NCBI RefSeq assembly: GCF_963662255.1
Contig: NC_085046.1
Location: 134,707,392-134,771,391, forward strand
DNA from: Cinclus cinclus
Lineage: Eukaryota > Chordata > Aves > Passeriformes > Cinclidae
Length of the DNA: 64,000 bases
Direction of reading: 5' to 3'
The position numbers and the translations under genes are program-made. Under the pieces are notes generated by a model that had not been told where the DNA came from, did not search any database, and was given only the letters and a program-made list of their open reading frames with translations. This document shows, piece after piece, positions 24,957 to 36,400 of the stretch (its first letter is position 1; each line of letters opens with the position of its first letter).

Positions 24957-25026
24957 GCTTGTTTTGTTTCTTTTTGTTTTTGTTTTTGTTTTTGTTTTTG
25001 TTTTTGTTTTTGTTTTTTTTTGTTTG
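24957..25026. repeat. (TTTTTG)n simple repeat
   Basis: About 65 bp of TTTTTG hexamer units ending in an uninterrupted T run. This is probably a microsatellite grown from a T-rich or poly(A)-derived tract. Confidence 0.95.
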
Positions 25027-25445
25027 AATCTTTCTTCTGGCAGATGTATGTAGACAAAACAACTACACCTGACTGAGTTATTCAGTAAATGTCACAGATT
25101 AAATCTGATCTGAAAACAAGTGTCTTTCAACACAAAAGTTAACAGGGGTTTTTGAATGTTCACTCTTTCTAAGGCATTTATAGTGTTAGTGCACATCTGA
25201 ATGCAATGAATAAAAATTGAAGAAAAATTAATTCCAGCATAAAACTGTGTGTCATGCTTCAGGGGGCAGCATTCTAACAATATGCTGTGTTTGTCAGATT
25301 GAACTTTTTAATTTATGGTAGTATGAATATAAATCCACATGGGACAGGACCATTCTGGTTTGCATGCATGAATTATCAGTTATTTCTATTCTGTCAGGAA
25401 ATTAAATCTTAACTAAATAACTTCTTTGCAGAGATTTTACGGTGA
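25027..25445. other. Unassigned DNA between two T/G repeats
   Basis: No gene or repeat is recognised; one 62-codon minus-strand frame has no similarity to known proteins. Confidence 0.45.
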
Positions 25446-25525
25446 GGTTTTTTTGTTTGTTTGTTTGTTTTTTGTTTGTTTGTTTTGTTTTTTGTTTTTT
25501 TTTTTTTGTTTTTGTTTTTGTTAAC
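25446..25525. repeat. T/G simple repeat (TTTG/TTTTTG)n
   Basis: About 75 bp of mixed GTTT and TTTTTG units. It lies directly upstream of a CR1 copy. Confidence 0.95.
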
Positions 25526-25549
25526 ATTGGGGATTATTGGATTATTCAT

Positions 25550-26114
25550 TGTACTGCTGGACTCAAGCACAGCATTGCCATCTGGTCAAGAGAGGTAATT
25601 GTCTCTGATGTGTCCCCACCTTGAGTGCTGTGTGCAGTTTGGGGCTCCACAATACAAAAGTTTAGAGAGTGTCCAGAGAAGGGCCACCAAGGTGGTGAAA
25701 GTCCCCAAGGGCAAGACTTACAAGCAGTGGCTGAGGTCACTTAGCTGGCACAGCTTGAAGAAAGGAAAGCTGAGGGGTGACCTTATCACAGTCTGCAACT
25801 TCCACAGGGAGGGCAGTGGAGGGGAAGATGAGATCTCTGGTGATCAGCAACAGGACACAAGGAAGAGGAATGAAGCTGTGTCCAAGCAGGTTCAGATTGG
25901 ACATTGGGAAAACTTTATCCACTAAGGAAGTGGCTAATCACTGGAACAGCCTACCCAAGGCAGGTCATGGAACCAAGCCAGCCAGAGTTCCAGGATTGTC
26001 TGGAGGGTGCTCTTAGTCATATTTTTAAATTTTATCTAGTCCTGCAAGGATCAGGGAATTGGACTTGATGATGCTTATGGGTACCTTTCAACCTGAAATA
26101 TTTATTATTCTATG
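25550..26114 (+). mobile_element. CR1 LINE 3' part with ORF2 remnants, sense
   Basis: A 5'-truncated CR1. Its translation, in shifting frames, shows ORF2 C-terminal blocks: 'HLECCVQFGAPQYKSLESVQ' then 'RRATKVVK' (frame at 25599-25925), and further on 'FRLDIGKTLS' and 'NHWNSLPK' (frame at 25777-26016). The DNA then ends with 'CTTAGTCATA', 'TCCTGCAAGGATCAGGGAAT', 'GGTACCTTTCAACCTGAAAT' and 'ATTCTATG' at 26114. At least one frameshift lies between the two protein blocks. The tail ('TTAGTCATA...GTCCTGC') is of a different CR1 subfamily from the copy at 5.5 kb. Confidence 0.92.
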
Positions 26115-28764
26115 TGTCAAAATGTGTCGAAATAACAAGCAAAATCTTCTAGGCAGACAGATTTCCATAGGATATGCTTATACCCTGGGATCTGGAGAAA
26201 TTTTGACAATGCCTCTGAGCTCACATACCAGGAGCTACAGGAAAGCAGAGAATTGCTCCCATGAAGTGTTGAGTTCCTTCAGATCTTTTGGGTGCTTCTG
26301 AGAGTTGGGTGTTATGAAGAACCCTCTATGACTGAGCTTTCCTTCTTTGCTCTCTTCCTCCCCACGATGGCCTTGACGCTGACTACGTTGGTGTAGAGCA
26401 AATGGTCTTTCTATAGCTTTTGTCTCCACCACCTGGCCATAATGACCACTGGAATAATGCAGCCTCACAACAGCTCTTGTCTCCAGAGGTAAGCTTTAGC
26501 TTAAAATGATAAACTGTGTATAACTGTTGCTTATGTGTAGTGTATCATCTGATGATAGTGTATCATCTGTAAGTGGGTAGCACAGCAGCTGCTCAAACCC
26601 TTTCTATTTCTTCTCATTTCTTTTTTTCTTGCTCAAGGCTTGCAGTCTGAAGGTTAGGGAAAAAAGGTGAATTCAGAATTGAATCTCTCTTTCCCTTGTA
26701 TCTTAGAAGTGAAATCCTGAAAAAAAAAAAAATCTGATTTAGCTTGATTATTCCAGCTTTCTTGAAAATTGTCGTAAGCCAGATCAAATTCAGAGTGAGA
26801 ACGGGAATCCGTCTGGCTTCATGGTTCCTTAGCGACAAGGGATTTTAAGGAGTTCTAAATGTCTCCAAAAGAGGGCAAATGCTGACACCCAGAGGCAGGA
26901 TAACACTTTACAGCGGCTCATGCAAATGGGCATCAAAAGGAGCTTCAAGAATGGCTTCTGCAGAACCTTTTCACATATTCCCAGCTGTAATTCAGGTTAA
27001 TATTTGTATAAAGCAACTTTGAGCAGGAGGTCAGACCAGAGACTTCATGAGGTACCTTCCAGCCTAAATTGCTCTGCAATTGTGTGACTGAATTCACACC
27101 ACAATATTATATGTTAAGAAGAGGGGGGAACTAGGGACTACTTGCAGAAAACTTCATTTAATTCATTAACTTAGCACCACTTTAGGACAGAGATAAAGGA
27201 AGACCCAGTTACTTACATAATCACATCATTTTATCTCATTCTGTAGTATGAGGTAAGAATAACCTACAAAACGACCTTTTAACCTGAAATTCAATCAGTC
27301 TGGAAAGCTGTAAAATATGAGAAAATATTAGATTATAATACATGAAAATATTTTATTAAAAAAATACATCTGTCCACAGAAACAAGGCTAAAATAAAATA
27401 CCTACTGACTACTCATTGCTTTTGTAAATTAAAACTGCTGTGGGTTTGTTGGTCTGCAGAAATATTTCTAAATATTGAAGGGTCCTTGCCTTACAGAAAA
27501 GTGAGGGAAGGCTGATCTAATGAACAGCTTCCTATTGTCATAAGGGGCCTGAGTGATGATTGCTTTGGACCTTCCTTAGAACTAAATATGCCATCATTTA
27601 ACTCATAACTCTTGTTATTATGCTTCAGCGCTGGCCTTTCCTTAGTTTGCAGGTGCCTTATTTTATAATATTAACAATATTTTGTTTTGATAGGCATGAT
27701 ATCACATAGGATGAGTGTAAATGTTGGAGTTATTAAATTCACTGCAAAGATTTTAGGGATTTTCTTTCCCCCAACTTCTTCTCACCAGAATGTTCATCTT
27801 AAAAGCATTCAACTTACATATTTCTGGTTTCAGTGCACTGTGTACATGAATCCAGCCCATAAAGACATGACCTGTGCTCAGTCTTTGCCTGCCCTGTAAA
27901 GGAAAATAATTTCTTCAATAACTTTTGCTGACACTGGCCTGTGTGGATGGTGCAAGCTCCCACTGCTAAAAAGTAAGCAAGACGTGTGCATCTGATGCCA
28001 AAAACTCTCCAGGAATCTCAAATGTCTCTAGCTGGGATAAAGCAGACTGGTGTGTGGTTTTGCATGACACTGGATGCAATAAACAGTTTGTAGAGTTGTA
28101 TCTTTTGCTGATGTTCAGTACTTGTGACTGATCTGGAGCCAACACATGGTGTTGTAGCTATGGTGTGTTTGAGGAGATGCAGCCTCTCTGCATGGCTGAG
28201 CACATTATTGCACAGTCCCAGCCATTACTGTGATGTCTGGTGTACTTTAAAGACTCTCCTCTGGAAATGGGACAGAGCTTTTTGTTGCTGCTCCAGTGCC
28301 TTCCATCTGCCTTTTTGTTCTCCATGAGAGCTGCTTCCTGTCCTCATATTGGAAAAAGGAAATTCATTTTTTTCCTACTTGCTGTGACACCTTGGGTAGA
28401 CTCTGCTCCTGTCCTGCACGACAGCTCTTTTCTATCTCTGCTGATCCTTACTCAGTGATTCCAAGTCTGCCTGTGGCTGCTCCTGGTTTCTCCTCACTAG
28501 ACATTATCCTTTCCACCTCTATGTCATGTTATCATTCCCTTTCAAAACATTACAGAAGGAAAAAATCAGTTATTATAGACAAGATTTAAGTTCTGGTTTG
28601 ATACATTGCCCATAAAACATATTTCTAATCCAATCTAGTCTCCTGTTGTCAGTCTGAACATCTTCCAACCTGTTGACAGGAACATTTTATTTCAGACTTG
28701 TCACCAAATTCTGGAAATGGATGGAACACCTGTTACCATGTGTGTTCTTAACACATAATTAGAA
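26115..28764. other. Mostly unassigned DNA
   Basis: Apart from a doubtful CR1 tail (27025-27090), nothing is recognised. A short duplication (GTGTATCATCTG, twice near 26538-26570) occurs. A donor-like 'CAGAGGTAAGC' lies near 26487, but the sequence before it has stops in the frames I checked. Confidence 0.4.
27025..27090 (+). mobile_element. Possible CR1 LINE 3'-terminal remnant, sense
   Basis: 'GAGGTCAGACCAGAGACTTC', 'GAGGTACCTTCCAGCCTAAA' and 'CTGCAATTGTGTGACT' resemble a decayed CR1 tail of the type GAGGTCCCTTCCAACCTGAA. The stretch is short and weak. Confidence 0.45.
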
Positions 28765-28917
28765 AATCATTCAGGTTAGATAAAAAAAAACTTTTAAGGT
28801 CCTCTAGTTCAACCATTAACACTGCCAAGTTCACCACTAAGCCATGTCTTTAAGTACCACATCTACACGTCTTTTAAATGCCTTCACAGATGGTGATTCC
28901 ACACTTCCCGGGGCAGT
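28765..28917 (-). mobile_element. CR1 LINE 3' fragment, antisense
   Basis: Antisense CR1 blocks: 'AAGGTCCTCTAGTTCAACCA', 'CACCACTAAGCCATGTCTTT', 'CTTTTAAATGCCTTCACAGA' and 'TGGTGATTCCACACTTCCCG'. The match stops abruptly after 'GGGGCAGT'. It is moderately diverged. Confidence 0.85.
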
Positions 28918-30114
28918 AACACAAGGTGACTCTGAATATCGAGAGGGAAAAACCTCATAAATGTGGGATATGGAATGACTTGGTGCTTCCTGCATGTCAG
29001 GCTAGGACAATGGCTTTGAGTAGACATAAACTTTTAGGGCCACAAGATGGCAGACAGGAACAAGGCAAGAATGCAGGGAGGGGCATTACACAGCTCTAGG
29101 TTTTCCTCATATTTGAGACAAATAATAGTTACGAACAGTTTATTCACTTACCTTCTGGGCCACAATGCGATCCCCATAGCAAACAAAGGAAATTTCTTTG
29201 TTGATGCTAAAGGGAAGCAGGTGACACTCAGGACACAGGTGACACTGAAAAACCAACATAATAACAACTCAGACTAAAGGCATCAAGAGTCAAGCAGCAT
29301 TCTGGCTTTTATAATGATAGTCTTTAGAAGTATATTTCATAGGTATGAATTTAGACTCTCAAGTACGAAAGAGTATGATCATAATAAACAACCTTTTTTT
29401 TTTTTTCTTATTTTGTGCTTCTCTTTTTTTCCCTTTCATTATTATCTCAGATATTGGGTGCAATCCATGTCCTGATGCGCTATGTGCCTATCCCAGGCCA
29501 TTCCCTTTTCCCAAATTTAATACAAATAACTATGTCACCTTAGGTGGCCAAAAGCCTGAGCAATCTTCTCCTGCTGCTGGGCTCTATTTGGGGCAGACAG
29601 TGCTCAGACAAAGTTGAGACTGTGCTGCTCTGAGCAGCTCTGGGCACCCTGAGAGTGCCTGCCGCGGTCCCTGCCGTACACACTGCCACACGCAGCGCTC
29701 AAGGAGAGCTGCAAGGTGCCAGGGCCACTGCTCTGCTAAGTGGTTGTGACTCTGGCTAACAGTCCTGGAAGCAATTAACAAGTCAGCTTTCCAGCTAATG
29801 GATCAGGCCTCATGACTTTCCAGTACTTCTTGGAGTGTTTATTTGAGAAGGGGTAGTGGGTCCCTGGAGATTTGTCACCTTGTAACACAACCCATGTACA
29901 AATGACACAAATACACTGTGCCTTAGCAAGGAGCTAAACAGCACTAGGCTGGCAGCTCTCCAGGGCACAGGCCTGCTGAATTACAGGTGAAAATCCAATT
30001 GAGCAACTGTTAGCTATTGCCCACAATCTGAAGTGGCCCTGTCCAAGGGCCCCCATCTTTGTGTCCCCCCTGCCCTAGGCATGAGCAATGTGTAGAAGTG
30101 GGGGAAGTGGGTGC
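28918..30114. other. Unassigned DNA upstream of a solo LTR
   Basis: No gene is recognised. A GC-richer patch at about 29610-29720 and a small duplication (ACA-GGTGACACT, near 29217-29247) are the only visible structure. The last five bases before the LTR belong to its target duplication. Confidence 0.4.
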
Positions 30115-31621
30115 AGTGGTGTCATGGTTTAACATAACTTTGGTTTTAGTTAAGGAGAAAATCCATCAGTTATGGAACTGATTCTCTGTGTGGACTGCCA
30201 ACAGCTTCCTCTGGACCCAACAGAACCAATCAGCTGGCTAGTTTTCAATATTGACACCCTGTTAAACCACTTACGAAAGCTGAACACGGCTCTGTGAAAT
30301 CACATTTAAAAATGAGCAAAGCCTGGGAAAAGCTCTCTTGCTTCTGGCCTTTGAACAGACAATGGACACTGGCTGGCCGGGCTGGCTCAGCCCGTGGCAT
30401 GGCTTGGCTGAGATTGTGCTGCTGCCGAGTTCCAGCCATGGCCAGTGGGCCAGGCTGGCTCCGCTCAGCTTTGGGAGGAACTGAGCCAGGCTCCACTGCG
30501 GCTGCGAGTCGCGGAGCCATCCTGCTGGCACTGCAGAAAATCATGTGGCTGAGAACAGAGGTGGCCCTGCAGCCCTGGGCAAAAAGAAGCCCTGTGGCTG
30601 GAACTGACTGGGGCAGGAGTTGACCACGGCAATGGCTGGAAAACAGCCGTGTAGTCAGAGCAGGCACCAACCTGGCCAAGACCACATGGACATACACAGG
30701 CCCAGGCAAGATACTGACTCTTTCAGTGCACAGATTAAACTTGCATACATCAATCCTCTCTCAAATGAGAGAAAAATGAAAGGCTGAAGACACATAGAGA
30801 TGACAACATAGAAAGAGCAAGGTCAGTGAAGAAGGAATCAAATCCTGGATGGAAGAAGACTGAGGAGATGCCTTAGTCTTGGGCTGGAATACTCTTGAAA
30901 GGCTAAGGTGAAGATATAATTGTTACATCAAACTCTTTTTTTTCCCTGTAACTCATGGAATGCTTTTTTAGCATTCTAACCACAGTCGTGAGCAGAGGTA
31001 CCTGTGTTGAAGCAAGCAGATATTGAAGTAGCTGTGATCCGTTGAGAAGCTTAACAGAGAGAGATGAGAAGGATGAGAAACCTTGCCCCAGGGATGGAAG
31101 AAGTTCTGTTCCCAGATTGTTTCTATACTAGAACAGCTCATCCTTAAAACTGGACCCCAGTAAACTAAGATGATCCATGGTGGTAGCTGTGGGAAGACTA
31201 CCAAACCATGGGAGGAACTTCCCAATTGCAGATTTCCGAGCTGCTATTAGTGAAAATTAAAACCATGAGAGAGCTGTTTCTTGTGGAAAAGTCTCCATGG
31301 CATGTCAGGAGAGACTCCTCTCCCTAAGTGAACTAAAGAAAGATTATTTAGAAGTGGTAAAGTGACTGAAAATACCAAATTTTGTCTCTTTACATTGTCA
31401 GTGGGAAAAGAAAGAGGAGTTATGGGGAGGAGAAATGTTCTGAAGGCTTATTCTGATTTCTTATTGTTTTCTTTTAGATCTGTTAATAAGGTTTTCTTTA
31501 TACCCTTTAAAATTCTGAGCTTGCTTTGCTCTTCTCCTAATCTTTATCTTGCAGCAAAAATGAGTAAATAGTTCTACTGAGTGCACTAGCATTTGGCCAG
31601 CATTAGACCCACCACAAGTGG
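30115..31621 (+). mobile_element. Solo LTR of about 1.5 kb, ERVL-like, with 5-bp target duplication
   Basis: The LTR proper is 30120-31616 (1497 bp), beginning TGTCATGGTTTAAC and ending CCCACCACA. It is flanked by the exact 5-bp direct repeat AGTGG (30115-30119 and 31617-31621). The U3 part is GC-rich and carries 'CAACAGAACCAATCAGCTGG' (inverted CCAAT-type motif). The R/U5 part reads 'TTCTGATTTCTTATTG', 'CTGTTAATAAGGTTTTC', then 'TTGCTTTGCTCTTCTCCTAA', which I recognise from bird ERVL LTRs. The expected AATAAA signal is mutated to AATAAG near 31484. A 5-bp duplication fits class III (ERVL) elements. The 154-codon minus-strand frame at 30245-30709 lies wholly inside U3 and is not a gene. No internal region remains, so this is a recombination product. 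Confidence 0.88.
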
Positions 31622-32700
31622 TCACCCACTTGACACCTACAGACACTCAGCCCTGGATATCTTGTAAAAGCCAGCAGCCATTCCAGATGAGCAAGAGCAA
31701 CATGACACTATAAATTTAATCCAGCAAGAAGATAATGCTGTAATGAACTGCTGCCAAAGCCAAAGAAGAATTCTACTTGAACTTTGTGCTGACCTTTAGT
31801 CTTTGACACAGTGAAATAACCACTGTGCTACAATCACCCCATACTCACATAAGCCCCTTCTCCACAGACCATGCATTATAAAATGGAGCTGAAGGAATGT
31901 ATAACCTGTTGCTGTATCTTTAGATTGTTTCCCACATGGGAAATGCTGATTTTTCACTGTATGAAGCGTATAAAAGCAAGTAGCTAATATTTTGAGAATG
32001 CGTGCAGACATAATAAGCATCTCTACTCCATGTATGGATTGGCTTTTTGAACACCAGGCAGAACCATATTTGGGACAACTGAGGTATATTTGGGATGGGA
32101 TGAAGCCAGGCCATGGGCTCGCAGGTGGGCCCTGTGGCTGGCCAGGGCAGGGCTGTGGGGACTGTAGCTCAGCCATTAGAGCCCCAGTTGAAAAGCTGAA
32201 AACTTGAAAAAAGGTTGAACTATGGCCAAACATTTCCAATGGGATGGGGTCTGGTTCAGCTACTCCAACTCCTGCTGGGTCGGAGTCCTGAAGACAGCCC
32301 TCCTGCCCTTGCCACTGTAACAAAACCTGGTATTCCTATTGTTATTTTAGTCCCATGGTTTTCTGTCTGGGATTGTTGCCTCTTGGCTTTCAGGTATCAC
32401 TTTAAGCTTTTGATTTTACCTAATAAGTCCTAAACAGTCAATTGATGGCAGTTTGAGGGATGACCGATGTTGGCACATAGTCTGGCTGGGAAAATGGATC
32501 CCACCTTCACATACGGAGGTTTGACACTAGTTTCCAGTCAGGCAGAGTGGAACAATCTTATATGTCCCAGCAGAGCGATCAAAAGTCCGGGCTGGAGAGG
32601 TCCCTTTGGCTTCTCTAACTGGGCTGATCCGCTGTCTGTAATTACATATTCATTATACCCTTGGCTCTGAACTTTCCTGTTCGTTCTGTATCTTCATTGG
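31622..32700 (+). mobile_element. Probable ERV-derived DNA, family and ends unclear
   Basis: The stretch between two LTRs has LTR-like features: 'CACCCCATACTCACATAAGC' near 31836, a TATA-like 'CGTATAAAAGC' near 31969, and after it 'GCATCTCTACTCCATGTATG' near 32018. These recall bird LTR sequences, but I could not find paired TG...CA ends, a polyadenylation signal or a target duplication. No gag, pol or env similarity is visible. The 175-codon minus-strand frame (31796-32323) has no recognisable similarity. It may be one or more truncated LTRs or an untranslated ERV leader. Confidence 0.4.
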
Positions 32701-33437
32701 GTGAGAGACTGGACTGCCACTGGTTAATTGCTCAAACAATTGACCACTTAACTGCCCATCACCAGAGGCTACAGTTGGATGTTGAGCAAAATAAGCGAAC
32801 AGGCTGATAAGAGGCAAATCCTGTGAGGTTGGATAGTGCTTTTTATCATGCCAAGGTCCTTATACAAGTAGCTCAGCATGAAAACTCACCTCCGGAAAAG
32901 TATTGGTACATTCACATGTAGCCTGATGTATTCATCTCTGCTGATGGGCCATAATGGTCCAGAACTGACTCCACTTTGCCAATGTAAGAGGTGTCCTAGG
33001 AGGTGTCATAGCCGTCAAAGACTCCTTCAGTGTCCCATGATCCAAAGTATTACATCATCCAGTATAAAACTTCCCGCCCTAGGAGAATTACCCAGGCATT
33101 CCCACCTGAACCTGAGCAAATATAAATCCAGTAGACTCTGTGTTTCATGGGCCTTCTCCACTCCTGACGGATCAAGACCAGGACCCTCACCACCAAGAAG
33201 AAGAGGACCAGAAGAAGAGGAGCAATGGGATGCTGTCAGGATCCATGGTGTGGTGATATTTTTCTATTTAATCTGTCTCTCTGTCACTCTCATTCTCTCC
33301 TCCCACTCTCTTTTCCAATTTTTTCTATCTCTCCTGCTCTATGTCTCATTTAAGGTTAAATAAAAATCCACACTATTGACTTCAGCATATGGTCTCATTT
33401 GAAACTTAATTTGGACAGAGGCATCTCTCTGACAATT
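32701..33437 (+). mobile_element. LTR, sense, related to the antisense LTR at 55.0-55.8 kb
   Basis: The 3' end is clear: a TATA-like box (TATAAAA, 33063-33069), a CT-rich stretch ('TCTGTCACTCTCATTCTCTC' near 33278), AATAAA (33359-33364), then 'TTGACTTCAGCATATGGTCT' and 'AGAGGCATCTCTCTGACA' ending at about 33437. The reverse complement of the LTR at 55023-55766 has the same order: CT-rich tract, AATAAA, 'TTGACTTAAGCATATGGTCT', 'AGAGGCATCTCTC'. The 5' boundary is not determined; 32701 is only a placeholder. The 161-codon frame at 32878-33363 lies in this LTR and is not a gene. Confidence 0.65.
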
Positions 33438-36400
33438 TTAATAACCAGTGCACACTGCACTGGTTCTCTTGACTTGGCATCTCATCTGAAATCTGAACAT
33501 ATTTATGGAGCCCATGCAGAGATGCTCCTCAGGAAGCTGGATGCATTCTGAAGGAACATTAAAGTCTTGATGGAAGTAATGAAAGACTGTCCACCTTCCT
33601 GTAAACGAGTTAAAAATATTTTAAGGATGTTTTGACAGAATGCCCTTCAGATTAAGAGTTGGAGAATGATGGCAGAATTATCCCTCTTGTCTATTAGGCT
33701 GCCTTGGAACTGCTTTAATGTTTAGCTTGAAACAGATGTAATTTCTTGGTCCTCAGTACAGACTTTGCTGCCTTATCTTCCTGTGCTGTAGTGAAAGGGC
33801 AAGAATATGGAAGGATAGATGGTTTTGTGATGAGAATGAAACTGTTAATGTTTTATTTGGAAAGAAAATGGTTTGTTAAAGATAGATATAGCCTCACTGA
33901 ATACTGGGGAGTAGAAAAAAGTGTTGCTTTCTTCCTTCTATAGATGTCCATAAAGAGCATGCTTTTCTGACTGTTCTCTTTCATGTTTCCTATTTCCCTG
34001 AATATTTCATGTGGGATTTCTCCACAAGAGCAGTGACTCAGTCCATGCAAACCACCAACTCTCCCACTTACCCTCTCATGAAGGAAAATTTATTTTAGCT
34101 AAATTGGGTGATTACAGTCAGGGAGAAGAAATGTTTGCCTTTTCAAGTGGAGGAGAAGTTGGAGAACTCTCAGAGTTTTTAAATGAGATGGATGGCATCT
34201 CCTAGTTGATTCCCCTGTATCCCAAAAGAAAGAACAAACTTCAGGCCATACTGGACTTCAATCCAGGATGTGATCATCTACCAGTGGCAGGATTGCTACC
34301 TTTGCTCCTATTTACAAATGTGCTCATATATAGCAGGAAAATTGGACTCAAAACCTCTCTGGTAGTTTAGAGGTCATATGAACAGATATTGCAAGAAACT
34401 GAAACAGATCAGACATCAGTCTGCAATGGCTTGGCCAAAAAAAAGAGGACTATATGATATTTCTTCTTTGATGTCTGAATGTATGTACTCCAAGCATGGT
34501 GCACTTAACAGTCATCTAAAAGTATATTATGCATGCAAATAGAGGTACATATACACACACATATGAACACAGACATGCACAAAAAATCTCTATATGCACA
34601 CATATGATGGGAGCCACATGAAATGTCTGTTCTGGTATATGCATGTTATACATATAATATACATATTTTACCTCTATGTCTCCGTATATATACAGGCACA
34701 TTTTACACACACATGTATGCTCATATATATATATACATATCCATCTATGCATGGTGAGTGTAGATGACCTACCTGTATGTATGCATACAGTATTTATGTG
34801 ATTCCTAAAATTTAAGCCTTTTATGATAATATGTTATTCGGTAGCCGTAATTCAGCTCTTGGTTGCCTAGAAACTGATGTCAAGATTGAAAGCACACTGC
34901 TCTTAGTCTTTCAGGCCATCTATGAGAGAGTGACACAGTACCGAGGCAGAAATCCTGAGGTTTGAGACCCCAAATAACTGCCATACCAAGTACTGAATAT
35001 TGAAATGTCAATGCTAGTAATCATCCCAAACACTGTACCGTAAACAAAATTTTTGAAGCTGTTTGCATAGACTCTTGCTGATAGTAGTTAAATTCTACTG
35101 AAATTTAAACAAACATGATGTGCAATGAGGCATTTCTTCTGTGAAAAGTTGTGCAATTGTATCAATCCTGAAAAAGCCAGGCAATGCCATTTCATGTTGT
35201 CACGTCCACCTAACTTAGTGCCAAAACATATCCTCCTGATGACTTTTTAAATACCAGGACTATAGTTAAAATGTTCCAGCAGAAGAGCTGATTGAGAATC
35301 AATTTCATGGCTTTTCAACAGCAATGTGTTCCGACACTTCAGATTTCCTGCCAAGAAAAGAAAATGGAATTTATTCCTCCTGGGCATGAGGAAAAAGAAT
35401 ATTCTAGGTTGTTTTCCAAAAGAAAGAATGTTATGGGACTTCTCTGTCTGTTACTTCCCATCATTGCAGTAGATTTTAAATCTGAGGTTTAATTTCAATC
35501 ATATTTAATGAGTTATTCTAGTCCCAAAACTTTGATGAAAAAAGATGACAGGGAAATGAGAGAGATAAAATTAGTGTCTCTGATGAGAAAAAGGCTTAAA
35601 TCGGAACTCAACTGATATTTCTTTTGTGGTTTGCAGGTTAGTCATTCAGTCTTTTCATGTGGAAAGTCAGTCACCATGGGCATAGTTGGAATCATCTGGG
35701 AGTTAGGAGGAAGAGGAAAATTGTGAGTGTTCAGATGTTGGGAGAATGTACAGAATATTTCAGTTTTTAAATTAAAAACATAATATGTAGGAAGACAGGC
35801 TTCAGTAACTACAAATATTCAGGAACATTTTTTCCATATGTGATTAACTCAAAGATTTATTTCCTCACTTACCAACCCCATGAGTGCCCTTTTGCAGCAT
35901 AAGCTGGACAGAGATGCAGCTTTAGAGTTAAAGAGCACTCAGGGAGGCTGTTTAGCCAAACATGAGACATGCTGTCGTGCCACTTACTATAGTTAGCCAC
36001 TGTGACAGCATCTTTTGTGCTATTTTCACATCTTTTGCAGGTTCAGCAGGTTCAGTTTATTAGCTGCTTCTGGCAAATCATACAGCAGTGGCTTAAAAAA
36101 ACTGTCATCTTTTCACAGCATCTGGCATAATTTAAACTCCCTTGATTGATGTTTCTTAATCAATTATGCTGAGATACTGAAGTTAATAATCTACGATGGA
36201 AGTGTCCTTGCAATTTATTTTTTTTTTTACTCACACTATCTCTCAGGAGCTAATTTTTGCTGATATAAAAAGACAAGGGTGAGATATTGGTAAAAATTAG
36301 GGGGCTAAAAAGCTTACAACTGACAAACACCAGTCTACATGGGAAGGATCGTTACCAGAAACTCCATAAAATATTACTAAAAGGCTACAGTATTGGAAAC

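Noticed and set aside
30245..30709. 154-codon minus-strand open frame
   Set aside because: It lies within the GC-rich U3 of the solo LTR, overlaps frames on the other strand, and has no similarity to known proteins.
32160..32186. tRNA-like TAGCTCAGCCATTAGAGC
   Set aside because: No matching B box (GGTTCGAATCC-type) follows within 60 bp and no acceptor stem can be formed, so it is not a tRNA or a clear tRNA-derived SINE.
31796..32323. 175-codon minus-strand open frame, the second longest
   Set aside because: It has no recognisable domain, lies in ERV-like DNA in the opposite orientation, and is overlapped by other frames.
32878..33363. 161-codon plus-strand open frame
   Set aside because: It runs through the TATA box and CT-rich R/U5 of an LTR; the sequence is low-complexity near its end.
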